From NCBI GenBank assembly GCA_963575745.1, contig CAUYUJ010000722.1, positions 1-46,141 of the forward strand: a DNA stretch of 46,141 nucleotides, given 5' to 3'. The DNA is from Prorocentrum cordatum. Lineage: Eukaryota; Sar; Dinophyceae; Prorocentrales; Prorocentraceae. Below are positions 29,869 through 39,808 of this stretch, in pieces. Every line of letters starts with the position of its first letter. Positions within the stretch are counted from its first letter, which is position 1. Position numbers and translations under genes: made by a program. The notes below the pieces were generated by a model. It worked only from the letters and a program-made list of their open reading frames with translations, searched no databases and was not told where the DNA came from.

Positions 29869-30821
29869 AATGCACCAAAATACTGTGCACCAGTGGAGGT
29901 TATCACCTCCGCATGTGTAATACGATCACACATGTATCCGCGGGCTCGGAGTTCAGCGCAAGCTGTCCGTATATCCTCAATGACAAATGCACGCGAATGA
30001 TAATGATGCGACAATCCTCCTTTTTCTGCAGCGGCCACACAGCCAGGTCCACTGCTGTTCGCGGCAGCCGCGTGGCCGGGCTTGCCGCGGCCCCTGGCAC
30101 GCACAGCCGGCGCCTGGGAAAAGAATGCAGGTCCCCCCGCGCCTGCTGACAGCACCTGTATGTTTGGCCCGTCTGAGCAAGCGCGAGTGGCCGTGGCACG
30201 CGCCTGCCCCCGCCACTCGTTTGGCGATGGGGGCGTCCAAATGCCAGTGCCATGCTGCGCAGCAGAGCCGCTGCTCGAAGTAAAAATATCAAACTTCTCA
30301 GCGGCATCATCCCCTTCCGCAGGTGCCCCTGCCTGTGCGTCGGGAGGCGTCCACTTCGTACCCTCCTCGTAGATGGCCTGATATATCTTCGCCTGCAAAT
30401 TGCGGAGGGCGAAATCTTTCTCGGCCGAGGTAGGGGTAGTCCAAAAGGACATCTTTCTACGATGCCATGTATTCAGGGTGTTATTCACCAAAGTCTGGAT
30501 CGTGAAAGCGAACGTATCATCGTTGATAGAGAAACTGATGCCCTTCGTATCCTGGGACGCCATGTATGCGTGAGCATCATTCACAGCAGGTGCCCCTGCG
30601 ATTGGCTCTGGATCGGATACCTCCTTGACGAGTAATGGAGCTTCTTCGCACTGAGGATTGGCCGTGATAGTAAGCGACATCGACCCTGGATCCTCAGTAG
30701 CCATCTCGTACTCGTCAGCCTTGAGTGCCAGATGTCCGGAAGGTGTCTTCATCAGGTCGAGTACCCTGGCACCTTTTCCGAGTAGAACCCCCCTGTACAT
30801 CTCCACGCCAGGGATGATCAT
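29869..30821 (-). pseudogene. Copia polyprotein segment right of LINE A
   Basis: Open frame of about 317 codons before the LINE junction: IIPGVEMYRGVLLGKGARVL, KTPSGHLALKADEYE, TFAFTIQTLVNNTLNTWHRR, an Ala/Pro-rich linker and CDRITHAEVITSTGAQYFG. Three 14-bp palindromes at 30127, 30319 and 30586 encode AGGPA, AGAPA and AGAPA. It continues, in the same frame, from the segment on its right across a TAG (30834-30836). No domain can be named. Confidence 0.5.
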
Positions 30822-30833
30822 CTTCTCGCGCCC

Positions 30834-31373
30834 CTACTCAAGGATCAGGATGGTCCTCAGGCTGGCCATGCTCCTCAGACCCAAGATGGCACGGAGGTTC
30901 CCCCCAGAACCCTCAGCTACATTTGCTGAGTACGCGTCAAGTCTCGGCACGGCAGGTTGCCCCGCAGGATCCACCCTTTCTTTGCACGCAAACTTGCAAT
31001 GCGGGGATTCGTCGCAGATCGCGGCGCCATGTCCCACTCCTGACACGCAACACCTCCTCGCGAGGTTCAGCCTTTTTACTGGCGTGTCCGTGGGAGCGTG
31101 ATACCTGCTCAAATGTCTGCGCCGTCTTTAATCCAATAATATTGATACCACGGCCAATATCCAGAGGAAGTCAATATACCAGTGATCATAGTTCCACTGG
31201 TAGCTGCCAAGGCTAGCTCATGGCGCTCACCAAATAGTGCAGGAATTTCAGACACTGTCGTACCATGCAAGCTTTTGCGGCACCTCTGCTCCAACACCCA
31301 ATCATTTCTTGACAAAGATGTGAAAACACGCATATACCCACGAGCCTCTGCTTCTGTGATAAGGTTCTTTTCA
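30834..31373 (-). pseudogene. Copia polyprotein, protease-position segment
   Basis: Minus strand: IFEKNLITEAEARGYMRVF, ELALAATSGTMITGILTSSG (31333-31109), then a shift to CCVSGVGHGAAICDE, DPAGQPAVPRLDAYSANVAE and GSGGNLRAILGLRSMASL. The position between gag and integrase is where Copia elements carry an aspartic protease, and the Gly-rich strand pattern would fit, but no D(S/T)G triad is visible in this copy. Palindrome at 30952 (AGQPA). Confidence 0.4.
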
Positions 31374-31380
31374 AAGATCT
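31374..31380. other. LINE B target-site duplication, left
   Basis: AAGATCT at 31374-31380 matches 36931-36937. Joining the flanks reconnects the RING-containing segment (…HAYMPDGRD) with IFEKNLITEAE, off by one base in frame. Seven bases is short but within LINE range. Confidence 0.6.
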
Positions 31381-31595
31381 AGGCTGTAGGATATTCGTCA
31401 TACATATATGGGTGTGATGCGGAGGTTGGGCGTTGGGGTCGGCTACACAGGGCGCGAGCGCCCTAGCCGCGCAGAGTCCCTAGAGGCCCCCACGCCCTCT
31501 CAACCTCTTTGGGATTGGAGGCCCGAGAATCCCAGAGATAATCTGCCGAACACCTTGCAGCAAGCGTTCACAAGCTGCAAGCTCGCTTTCTGTAT

Positions 31596-34500
31596 TTATG
31601 CAACAGTGGCCCCCAGAGGGAGCAAAGAAGCCCCCTGGAAAACTCGTCGCCAGTGGTTGTCCCCAAGAGAGACCTCCACATAGCAACCTAGAGCAGAGCC
31701 TTCAACACTCACGCCACCGTCCCATCCTCCACGGATGCGTCTGATACAATGTCTCTGTTGTCGTAAATAACTGAAGTCAATCCATCTTCCCGTCCGCCCC
31801 CTCCTCGCCTCCCAAGTCAGCTCATCCGCAACACTATTGGACTCTCGGTAGATATGCTTCCACGGATCCGCCCCTACAGTGGCACACCTGATGTCGTAAT
31901 CCTCTGCAAGCTGATTCATATCATTCTGTAGACCGTGCACTCTCCTGCGGTACAAACGATCGCGGCATTCCCAGATCCCTCGGGCCCAGTTCACCACACA
32001 CAGACTATCTCCTGTCATTTCGACCGATATTGGGCCGCCCGAGCCCTCCTGCCAGACCGCTTCGTTGTTGTACCCGTGGGCAATCCTACGAGCGAGCCTC
32101 TCAGGGTCCTCAGGCGAGCCCCACGCGTGCACAGGGCAAGGGGCACGGGGCGGTTTCTTGAAGAATGGCTCCCATCGAGGCTGTAGTTTCGACATGCACG
32201 CAACCACATTCCACCAGTCCGTAGCATTCCACTTGATGCTGAACCAGCGTAAATTACCACTAGCCGCCAGCATGAGACAATGCCAGCTGTCAGTACTTGC
32301 ATGCGCTCTCCCTCCCACTCTCCTCGTACCTTCCCTCCTCCTGGCTCCCGTGAACATGGATACGAGCGTGCCCCTCCGCATTGACCATTCCCCCGCGCAG
32401 TGTAACATAACCTGCAGCGTCTGGCGCCACGCTCGTGCTCCACGGACGTTTGAGGTGGCGAAGTTCCTATCATGAAACTGGGCAACCTCCAGCGCAAACT
32501 CGAAGTTGGCTCTGACCACCTTCTCTAAAAGACTGCAGTGGCCAGCCTGGAAGAATAGCTCGTATGATTTCGGTGTGGTTCTGTCCCTGAACTCCTCCCA
32601 CGTCTCCTCCTCCCTCTTGTGCAGTCCTCTCATTCCGTTGAGACACCTCCCCTCCCAAACCTTTATCCTTCCCAACAGTCGTAAGTTGCACGGCCAGCCT
32701 ATACATCCGCGGTACACCACAGACTGCACACGAGCGGCATACCTGCGAAACTTCCCCTTGAGTGATACCGCTCTGGAGCGATAAAACCGCATGTCTGCAA
32801 AATAGGCCTTCCTCCCTTTCTCCAGTCGATGATACAAACCGTGGTAACCTTTTATTTCCGAACTGAGCTTCACTCCTAGGACCTCCACCTCCTCCTTCCT
32901 CGGCATTACAATAGTTGAGCGCAGATGATCAGGGAGGTCCTCATCCCCAGAAATCGCACAGATGGCCGGCGAAAGCGGGCAGAGCAGCGGCAGGTCGCCG
33001 CAGGTGTATGTCTGGCCAAAAAGTACATAAGCCAGCGAAACCTCCTTCCAGTCCATCCCCGCCCGTCTCAGCGTTACCGCCATCATACCGATCATCTGCT
33101 GTAGCTGAAGTTGCGACGCAGCACAGAGCGCAACATTATCCGCCCACAGGAAGTGGCGCACAAGAGCACCGTCCGCCCCCTCCCCTTCCAGTCGAACACC
33201 GTATCCTAAGGTATCCCAAATCTGAATCACGGACCCCCAAATGGCCTCCAAGACGACATTGAAAAGCACGGGCCCTTCCTTACATCCCGTTCGGACCGAT
33301 TTATTGTATCTCACCTCACCGCCGCACACATTCTGAGACCCAAAGGTCGCAATGTTATCCAGCATGGGCTCCACAATGGCTCTTATGAGGCACACAGGGC
33401 ACTTGAGATGCAGCATGGCCTTGATGATAGCGCGTAGTGTAACATTATCGAACGCCTTGTGAATGTCCAAGACTCCCACATGCATTGACTCTGCCTTCCC
33501 CCACACATTAGCATGTCTAGTGAGATGTGATAGTGGTGCCGTGACATTTGTGACCTTCTGATCCTTCTCAAACCCGTATGTGCACAACCGTCGGTTCACA
33601 GGGAACGCAACAATGAACTGCAACACGCATGCCATGTACCATTTACTCCTCACACTGATCAAGCAAATCCCTCTGGCGTTGGAGAGTCGCGCAGCATCCC
33701 GCATCTTCGGCACAAGTTGAATACTCAGCTGCCTCCACGCCTCAGGGCTCGAGGAGCCCTGCTCGAAAATTCTCTGGGAAGCACGCCGCACAAACAATGG
33801 GCTCCGCCATGGCAGCTCACGGATCACCTCAGCAACGATTCCATCGCTACCGGGTGCAGTGCCAGGCTTCAAAGACGCACGAGCCTGCATGAGCATACCC
33901 ATCGTAATGACCCTCCCCTCCACCCCACAGTCCTTGTGTCTGAGCTCCTGAAAGGCCTCCAAAGTCCGTTTCTTCTCCTCAGAATTCGTGTAGGACGCCG
34001 TCGCATACCTAGTAATCTCCGTACTCCACCTAGTCCTGTCCATTGTCAGCACACCCTCACACTCCAGCTCCTTAAGGATACACCGAGAGGTATTACTGGA
34101 TCCCTTGTGGTCCTGCAGGAGTTGGCTCCTTCCACGTTGCCTCCTTAGGGTCTTTCTCCTACGCAGTAGTTGTTTACGAGTGTTCCCAAGGGCCCCACGC
34201 CTGATGGCAGACTCCACCTCCATGAGCTCCCTGGGCCTCTGAATAGGTTTGCAGTTGGGGCGCCCCTTCGTGTGGTCCACGAGTTTTGCCGTCTCCAAGA
34301 GTACCCGTCCGATCTGTTGTAAGTCCGTCCCTACCGTGTCAGATGTAAGCCCCTCGATCGACACGTCCGCAAGCACACGAAACATGTTTCGCGCCGTGTC
34401 ATCCGTCGGCTGCCAGCCAACCATGGACACAGGGCGCGGTGGCAAGGCCGGGCGCCTGATCTCCGTAGACTTGAAAGTCACCCAGACCAGAGCATGATCA

Positions 34501-35018
34501 CTATAGGCACTGACTTTTGCACGTATACCTGGCGAAGCCGCGATGGGTTCCACAAACTGCACCTGGCATCTCATTTCCTGGTTGGCTCGTGCCTCATCCG
34601 CGCACCAACGTGTAGGGACGAGTATATAATCGAGTGCACGCTGCACATGTGTGGAACAGTATGGTACGTGTGTGATACGTCGTGGTCCATATGTGTTCGC
34701 CGCACAGATCCCCCAAGTACTCATGAATCTCATCAGCATGTCCCTCCCCTCTGCATTGTAGTTCGCCTCCTCCCTCCTACCGTCCACCTGCAGAGGTCCT
34801 CCTCCCGTCATTCCAAGCATATCTGGTTCGAGTTCCGTCTGAGCATCCATCCCCACCCATGGTATGACTCCAGCCTGCGTAGTTTGAAACATACAAACAC
34901 TGCACTTTGCAAGTACATCTAAGTATTCCCCCAAGTGGTCGACATCACGCATCACGCAAGGTAGATACACTGATGTAACTAGAGCCCCCCTGAATTCAAC
35001 ACGCAAATCGCACCCCAC
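31596..35018 (-). CDS. LINE B EEP-RT-RNase H polyprotein (1140 codons)
   Basis: The called start (GTG 35018) is only where the frame opens; the endonuclease begins upstream in another frame. Residues 1-185 are the C-terminal half of an EEP nuclease: SVYLP, GMDAQTE (58), ALDYILV (D130), YSDHALVWV (D174, H175). 190-380 is a basic linker. RT spans about 381-760: KPGTAPGSDGIVAE, VLDIHKAFDN (D518), YNKSVRTGCKEGPVLFNVVL, and FLWADNVALCA, where the second catalytic Asp is Asn (628). RNase H near 1000-1090: VEMTGDSLCVVNWARG and HIYRESNSVADELTW. It stops at GATVA; an overlapping frame (31686-31480) encodes a tail (INTESELAACERLLQG) that matches the end of LINE A, so the last ~35 residues are frameshifted. 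Confidence 0.85.
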   Translation of the reverse strand: MGCDLRVEFRGALVTSVYLPCVMRDVDHLGEYLDVLAKCSVCMFQTTQAGVIPWVGMDAQTELEPDMLGMTGGGPLQVDGRREEANYNAEGRDMLMRFMSTWGICAANTYGPRRITHVPYCSTHVQRALDYILVPTRWCADEARANQEMRCQVQFVEPIAASPGIRAKVSAYSDHALVWVTFKSTEIRRPALPPRPVSMVGWQPTDDTARNMFRVLADVSIEGLTSDTVGTDLQQIGRVLLETAKLVDHTKGRPNCKPIQRPRELMEVESAIRRGALGNTRKQLLRRRKTLRRQRGRSQLLQDHKGSSNTSRCILKELECEGVLTMDRTRWSTEITRYATASYTNSEEKKRTLEAFQELRHKDCGVEGRVITMGMLMQARASLKPGTAPGSDGIVAEVIRELPWRSPLFVRRASQRIFEQGSSSPEAWRQLSIQLVPKMRDAARLSNARGICLISVRSKWYMACVLQFIVAFPVNRRLCTYGFEKDQKVTNVTAPLSHLTRHANVWGKAESMHVGVLDIHKAFDNVTLRAIIKAMLHLKCPVCLIRAIVEPMLDNIATFGSQNVCGGEVRYNKSVRTGCKEGPVLFNVVLEAIWGSVIQIWDTLGYGVRLEGEGADGALVRHFLWADNVALCAASQLQLQQMIGMMAVTLRRAGMDWKEVSLAYVLFGQTYTCGDLPLLCPLSPAICAISGDEDLPDHLRSTIVMPRKEEVEVLGVKLSSEIKGYHGLYHRLEKGRKAYFADMRFYRSRAVSLKGKFRRYAARVQSVVYRGCIGWPCNLRLLGRIKVWEGRCLNGMRGLHKREEETWEEFRDRTTPKSYELFFQAGHCSLLEKVVRANFEFALEVAQFHDRNFATSNVRGARAWRQTLQVMLHCAGEWSMRRGTLVSMFTGARRREGTRRVGGRAHASTDSWHCLMLAASGNLRWFSIKWNATDWWNVVACMSKLQPRWEPFFKKPPRAPCPVHAWGSPEDPERLARRIAHGYNNEAVWQEGSGGPISVEMTGDSLCVVNWARGIWECRDRLYRRRVHGLQNDMNQLAEDYDIRCATVGADPWKHIYRESNSVADELTWEARRGRTGRWIDFSYLRQQRHCIRRIRGGWDGGVSVEGSALGCYVEVSLGDNHWRRVFQGASLLPLGATVA

Positions 35019-35650
35019 TCCGTCGTGCTATCACATGTGGCGCCCAAGCCCTGCACCATGCAACAGCCGACTTAGAGCAGGAGCTATAGCGAATCTCCCA
35101 TCCACATCTAGTGAAAGTATTTGCACTGGTATGTTCACACTCTTGCAAGCACACCACCTGAATTGACCCGGCTCCGCATGCAGCGACCAGGTTGGGTACC
35201 TGACCGTCGGATGCCTTCTGCACATTCAAGGTTGCGACGACGGTCTCAGTCGCAGCCCCGCCGCCCCGTCCATGGTTGGGGCACCGTAGTGTCTGAAGAA
35301 ACTGCACCTGGTTGATATCGGGCTCCACCTGTGTCAAGTTGGCGCCATATAGGTTCCATCCTTTCGTCGGCCCCCATTCTGCAATCAACGTCTTTTGTGC
35401 AGTAGCATCCGGATTCGATATATACCACATGTAGATCATCGGCGGGCCCGTCTCACCACGCAGAATTGCCGTCGCATTCCCATTGACGTCAGAAAATAAA
35501 GCTTGAAACCTCCCCACCGCCCGTACATGTTCTATCTTCCATGGCTGGCATTCAACTTGAAAGCGCACATTGGGAGGCAACGAGGTGAGTCCCCGCCTGT
35601 AGTCAACTTCCCACACACGTGTCGCTTCCCATAGGATATCAGTGGATGTC
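34996..35650 (-). pseudogene. LINE B ORF1 C-terminus fused to EEP N-terminus
   Basis: One frame runs from EATRVWEVDYRRG and LPPNVRFQVECQPW (ORF1-like) through IAEWGPTKGWNLYGANL to ETVVATLNVQKASDGQVP and IQVVCLQECEHTSANTF (EEP). It ends at a frameshift in a G run near 35018, after which the 1140-codon frame continues. No stop separates the ORF1-like part from the nuclease, which supports an ancestral single polyprotein. Confidence 0.7.
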
Positions 35651-35668
35651 CCTGGCTTGAACTAGGTT

Positions 35669-36334
35669 CTACCCCTCGTGTACGGCCCGATCCAAGTCCA
35701 GTACCACCCTCTGTGTAGCATAAATTTGTTTAGAATCAATAAGACCATTCAGAGCCGTCGTCACTGCATCCTGTGAAAGAGCCCCCCATTGACGTATCTC
35801 ACGGTTCCTCCATCCCTCCCTTGAAACCCATCCCTTGAACTCAACATACCGTGGCTTCCAAGCTGGGTCATGCATGTCCGTACCCGCCTTCGTGGATCCA
35901 CTTGCTACCGACAGCCCGTCCCCCTGCTTGAGCTTCTGAACTTCATTGGTGAGGTCCTGGGTTGCCGACTCTGTCTTCGAGAATCTGGAATCAAGAGATG
36001 TTTTAAGCCCGCCCATTTCCGTACGAATAGAACTCCTGAACGATTGCATATCAGCCGTGATAGTCTGTTGTCCCGTCATGATAGATCGAAACATCTGTTC
36101 AATGTCAAGCCCAGCTTCCTGGGCAACCTCATTCGCACCTAATGTTTGTCCTGCACCTCCTTCTCATTTCCCTCCTCCCTTGGCAGATCGAGCACGGACA
36201 GCCCTAGCAAATGCACCACCCCCATCATCAACCGTCATGTCCTGGCCAGTTGGATGCAAGCCTGGAGCACCTGAAACTGAAGGACATGCTGGCACTGCGG
36301 GTGGAGTCACTGGCGATGCTGCTGCTGCAGCCAT
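35669..36334 (-). pseudogene. LINE B ORF1-like protein, N-terminal part
   Basis: Likely start ATG 36332-36334 (MAAAAASPVTPPAVPACPS). A TGA at 36164-36166 interrupts after SAKGGGK, and the same frame continues with GAGQTLGANEVAQEAGLDIE, a helical stretch (MFRSIMTGQQTITADMQSFR ... LTNEVQKLKQGDG) resembling a coiled coil, and PRYVEFKGWVSREGWRNREI. It ends at TAG 35669-35671. Compared with LINE A a stretch is missing before WEVDYRRG. Confidence 0.6.
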
Positions 36335-36930
36335 CGTTCTTTTGTGGTTACGCAAGATATTGAAATCGCATCCTTCACCCTGCAAGAAGTGGTTACGCAA
36401 GATATTGAAATCGTATCCTTCACCCTGCAAGAAAGGCACTGTTGGCGTGAGCGATGGCCCCGATGGCACACAGATGACAGCTCCCCTGTCACTTCGAGGC
36501 GCCCCGACCTGCCTGGCCAGAACAACCCAATCAGCGTGACTGAAGTCGGACCCCCAGCGTTCCAGTCCGTCCGTCTTTGCAAACAAGAAGGAAAGAGGCA
36601 GATGCAACGACAACAACAAGGCAAGCGGCCTGACACAATCAAAGATACACAATGCAGCGGCCTAGCTGACCTCGAACTCGCCGAGGTCGAAGAAGACGAA
36701 GAAGGCAGCGATGGCCGCCGCGCCGCCGTCCCACGGCGCACGCTCCCTCTAGACGCCTGTGATGCGGAGGTAGTGGGTAAATTCAGGAACGTATCCTCAT
36801 CCGCGCGCATGCCCATCTGACTATCAGTATTTATCATAAGTACCGTATGCAGCATGTCGCGCTCGGATATCCAACTGTTGCCACTGCGCACGCTTACAGG
36901 GCCCCCCGTCCTGCGCTAACTGCGCGGGCG
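36335..36930 (-). other. LINE B 5' region with 45-bp tandem duplication
   Basis: No convincing gene. The segment 36344-36433 is two copies of a 45-bp unit (GTGGTTACGCAAGATATTGA…) differing at one base. The rest is GC-rich sequence open in one frame (Ser/Arg-rich) without recognisable features; it is presumably 5' untranslated. Confidence 0.6.
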
Positions 36931-37950
36931 AAGATCTCGCCCATCTGGCATGTATGCGTGCGAGGACTGAAGCCAATGAGCGCCCCTGTCGGTTGCCCTT
37001 TCTATGCGCCTCAACCACGCATCGTTCACCGGCAGCGAAGGTGGAGCTGATCTAGCAGGTGCCCCTGCGTTGTCATCGGTCTCTGCCACCAACGGCATGG
37101 GCATGTCTATAGCAGGGGTCCCTGCAAGTGCGGTTGCCTCCGTTACTAGCCCCGCGTTGGCTGGTGACGCAGGTTTCCCCGCTGGTGTCGTCATCGAGAC
37201 TGCCGCGGTGCCCGTCATCACCGCCGCAATGCGGTTGAGCTCTTCACGGAGATCCCTGAGCTCGTTCCCCCCTCGGAGTATGTCTTCATGACGGTTGAGT
37301 GAATCCTGATCCCCAGCAAAAACGCAATGAAACTCGGCAGTAATGAGGCCGACACCCCTGCATATAGCGCAGGGGGCCTCACTTGCGGAACCTTCCAAGT
37401 TCCCAGCCAACCGTCTTTCCACATGAGCGCGTACCACTCGATCCCAGCATTGCGCGTGGAATATGTGGCCGCACGTGAGGCGCCAGACCTTGTCGTGGTT
37501 CATGAACTGGTCCAGGCATATGGCACACGTACCGAAGTCGCCGTCACTGATGATGGGCGGCGTTGCCGATGGCCTGATACGCGTCTGACGCTCCAGGGTG
37601 GGTTCACCAGCCTCGAACCGAATATGTGATACCGTCGGTAGCTGCATTGATGCAACCATGGTTGGACTGCTCGCAGGTGTCCCTGCTATATTGCGATGAG
37701 CAGGTTGCCCCGCGCGGCTCAGCATTCTGTTGGCCTGGCGATCCTGATTTCGGCGCTGGCGAGTAGCCTGCATAGTCACATTGGCCTGCTGCGCCTCGCG
37801 TATGGCTATGATCTCAGGGCGCAACTCTCCCATGGTCGGCGGCAGTACTAGGCCTGGGGCCTGTCGCTGCACATCCTGATCCATGGAAGGAAGCCAGATC
37901 ACCATAGTGAGGTATCTGTCCTGGCACACCTGATGAATACCCTGAGCCAC
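36931..37950 (-). pseudogene. Copia polyprotein segment with RING-H2 finger
   Basis: A 345-codon frame whose last codons cross into LINE B. Residues 142-197 match RING-H2 exactly: C142-x2-C145-x14-C160-x-H162-x2-H165-x2-C168-x25-C194-x2-C197 (CAICLDQFMNHDKVWRLTCG ... HAQC ... CAIC; 37360-37527). The flanks are Gln/Arg-rich upstream and Ala/Pro-rich downstream, with palindromes at 37055, 37112, 37169, 37673 and 37700 (AGAPA, AGTPA, AGKPA, AGTPA, AGQPA). RING-H2 fingers usually act as ubiquitin ligases; in a retroelement the target is unknown. All eight zinc ligands are intact although the surrounding polyprotein is broken. Confidence 0.75.
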
Positions 37951-38691
37951 GTGTCAGCTGCGACTGGTAGAAATCGTCGGCCGTCGCCCGAACACATGGG
38001 TTCTCGGGCTGTGTTCCCACCCGAAAAATACCACTCACCTGAGCGTGATAGTCTGGATAGAGTGGGTGATCCATTGGCGCTGCTGCAAGACGATCAGCAA
38101 ACGTTGGATGGCAAGTCGGATGACTGAAGAATGCTGGCACATAACCGAACCGATTGGGGCTGTCCGGTGATGGATTTGGATCCAGAACACACTCCCACGG
38201 CGGCGTCCAGTTGGCACGAGGGAGGTCAATGCCGTCCCTCCGCATGCTCTGAGCGGCCTTACGCATCTGCCGATACATCCATTCTTGCTGACCGACTGAA
38301 CTTCCCTGTATGGCGTTTTGGTCAGGAAAAGGAAGTTGCCCTGCATGTGGACGTGGCGATGCAAATGGCAACGTCGTGTACAAAATTGTGTAATAGCTCT
38401 GCTCATAGGAGCAAATGGGGCAGGTTGCCCTGCAGATGCTTGTAATTGTTGTACATGAGCACGCCACGGATCGTTAACGTACAAAGTGTCGGAGGGCGTG
38501 ATACCACTTGATGTAATACCTGTCACATCGGCGCTCTGAACCTGTATCCATGATCCATCAGATCCCCCTGCAGGCGCCCCCGCATGATATGCGCCCATCA
38601 TGAGCACAGTTGAGAACACGACCTCCTGAACCGGAGGCGGATCGGGAAACTTCAAATTGTAAGGGGTATTTGAAAAGAACCAATTCTTCAA
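37814..38691 (-). pseudogene. Copia polyprotein segment, uncharacterised
   Basis: Starts MKNWFFSNTPYNLKFPDPPP, continues GSDGSWIQVQSADVTG and PWRAHVQQLQASAGQPAPF. A frameshift near 38400 leads to QQEWMYRQMRKAAQSMRRDG, RANWTPPWECVLDPNP and YVPAFFSHPTCHPTFADR, then another shift near 37950 into the RING segment. Palindromes at 38420 and 38570, and a degenerate one at 38331. No known domain. Confidence 0.5.
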
Positions 38692-39179
38692 AGATGATGC
38701 ATCGTTGCAGATCTCGTACAGATCTTCAATGTTACCGCTCTAACACGGCTGATTGCTGCCCCGCAAATAAAATTATTTATCCATACCTGCCCCACACGAT
38801 TCAACTGACAATCAGGGCTGGGCAGCATCCCGATCAACTGGACGATGTGGGTTGGAGGAATCCTGCCATTCCGGCCCGCTGTCACGACGACGTTGTAAGC
38901 TGAGCGCCAAGTCGGAATGCTGTCCCGAACCAGGTTCTTCAGACTGACCAAGATCAGGACCTCCGAGTCGACGCGCAAGCCGGACTGAATCCAGTTATCG
39001 CCAGGAAGGTATGGGCAGCCATGTACAAACTGTCTGCCCCTCTTCTTGATGGCGTCGTCGGCGCGGAATGAGAATCCAATACTGGGAATACTCGGTATTC
39101 TCCCATTGAGTTCCATGGGTGGAATAACAGGGTGCCCCAGGAGCGGACAGGTCCGTAATTCTCACATATATATATATAC

Positions 39180-39235
<56 letters not shown>

Positions 39236-39808
39236 CTCAAGGCACCTAATACCAGGGCTGCTATGTCCGTTACTTGGACGGGTGAAGTATGCGTCGTGAT
39301 TCTCGGAGGAATACTTCGTCTTCGTGATATGCAGCCTATTCTGTTCCATTCCAGACTCATCAACTATACCAATAAGTTCCATGACAGCATACGTCTGGCA
39401 CGCCCAGTGCTGGTTCTTGAGTTTGTAGCGTACCCTGTCCAGGTGCTTGCGGTGGTGGCTCTCAAATCCTTCCGCAAGCCATATGTTGAGTAGCTGCGAT
39501 AATTCTGCCCATCCGTCGCACTCATCATACGTCGTCACTTCCCGAATTAACATGCCCGACAAGTGGCCTCTACGAAACGGCTTGTGACGGAGGGCAGTCG
39601 TCAACCACTCGGAAATTTCACGCTGATCGTCGAACTTGAACTTCGGCTTGTGAACATGTTCTGATATGAGGATGTTTTCCAAATATTCCCTTTCAGAGAC
39701 AAATGTGAGTACTGGGCGTTTCCGCAGGATGTTGCGCACTATTTGGCGCGCGTGCGCACCTTGGTCATGATGGACAGCAGCGTCCACAATGTTGCACTGC
39801 ACCACCAT
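38688..39808 (-). pseudogene. Copia polyprotein segment split by an (AT)n tract
   Basis: Frame 39808-39240 is protein-like: ARQIVRNILRKRPVLTFVSE, HKPKFKFDDQREISEWLTTA, ATYDECDGWAELSQLLNIWL and VRYKLKNQHWACQTYAVMEL. It runs into (AT)n, then continues in another frame (39116-38688) as PSIGFSFRADDAIKKRGRQF, VDSEVLILVSLKNLVRDSIP and RIPPTHIVQLIGMLPSPDC. The content suggests a helical then alpha/beta domain; the family is unknown. Microsatellite growth has broken the frame. Confidence 0.5.
39164..39233. repeat. (AT)n microsatellite inside Copia coding region
   Basis: (AT)n interrupted once by CACAA. It lies between two conserved protein-coding segments and shifts or interrupts the polyprotein frame. 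Confidence 0.95.

Larger units (their letters stand above)
31381..36930 (-). mobile_element. LINE B, ~5.55 kb non-LTR retrotransposon, nearly intact
   Basis: Same domain order and same 3' hairpin as LINE A (31441-31468: GGCTACACAGGGCGCG ... AGCGCCCTAGCC), same orientation, in the same host element, but clearly diverged in protein sequence. It is better preserved: RT and RNase H lie in one 1140-codon frame. The 3' tail beyond the hairpin is about 60 bp and not poly(A). Confidence 0.8.

Noticed and set aside
31935-34922. Plus-strand ORFs of 80-143 codons within the LINEs
   Set aside because: Antisense shadows of the RT and endonuclease frames; no independent features.
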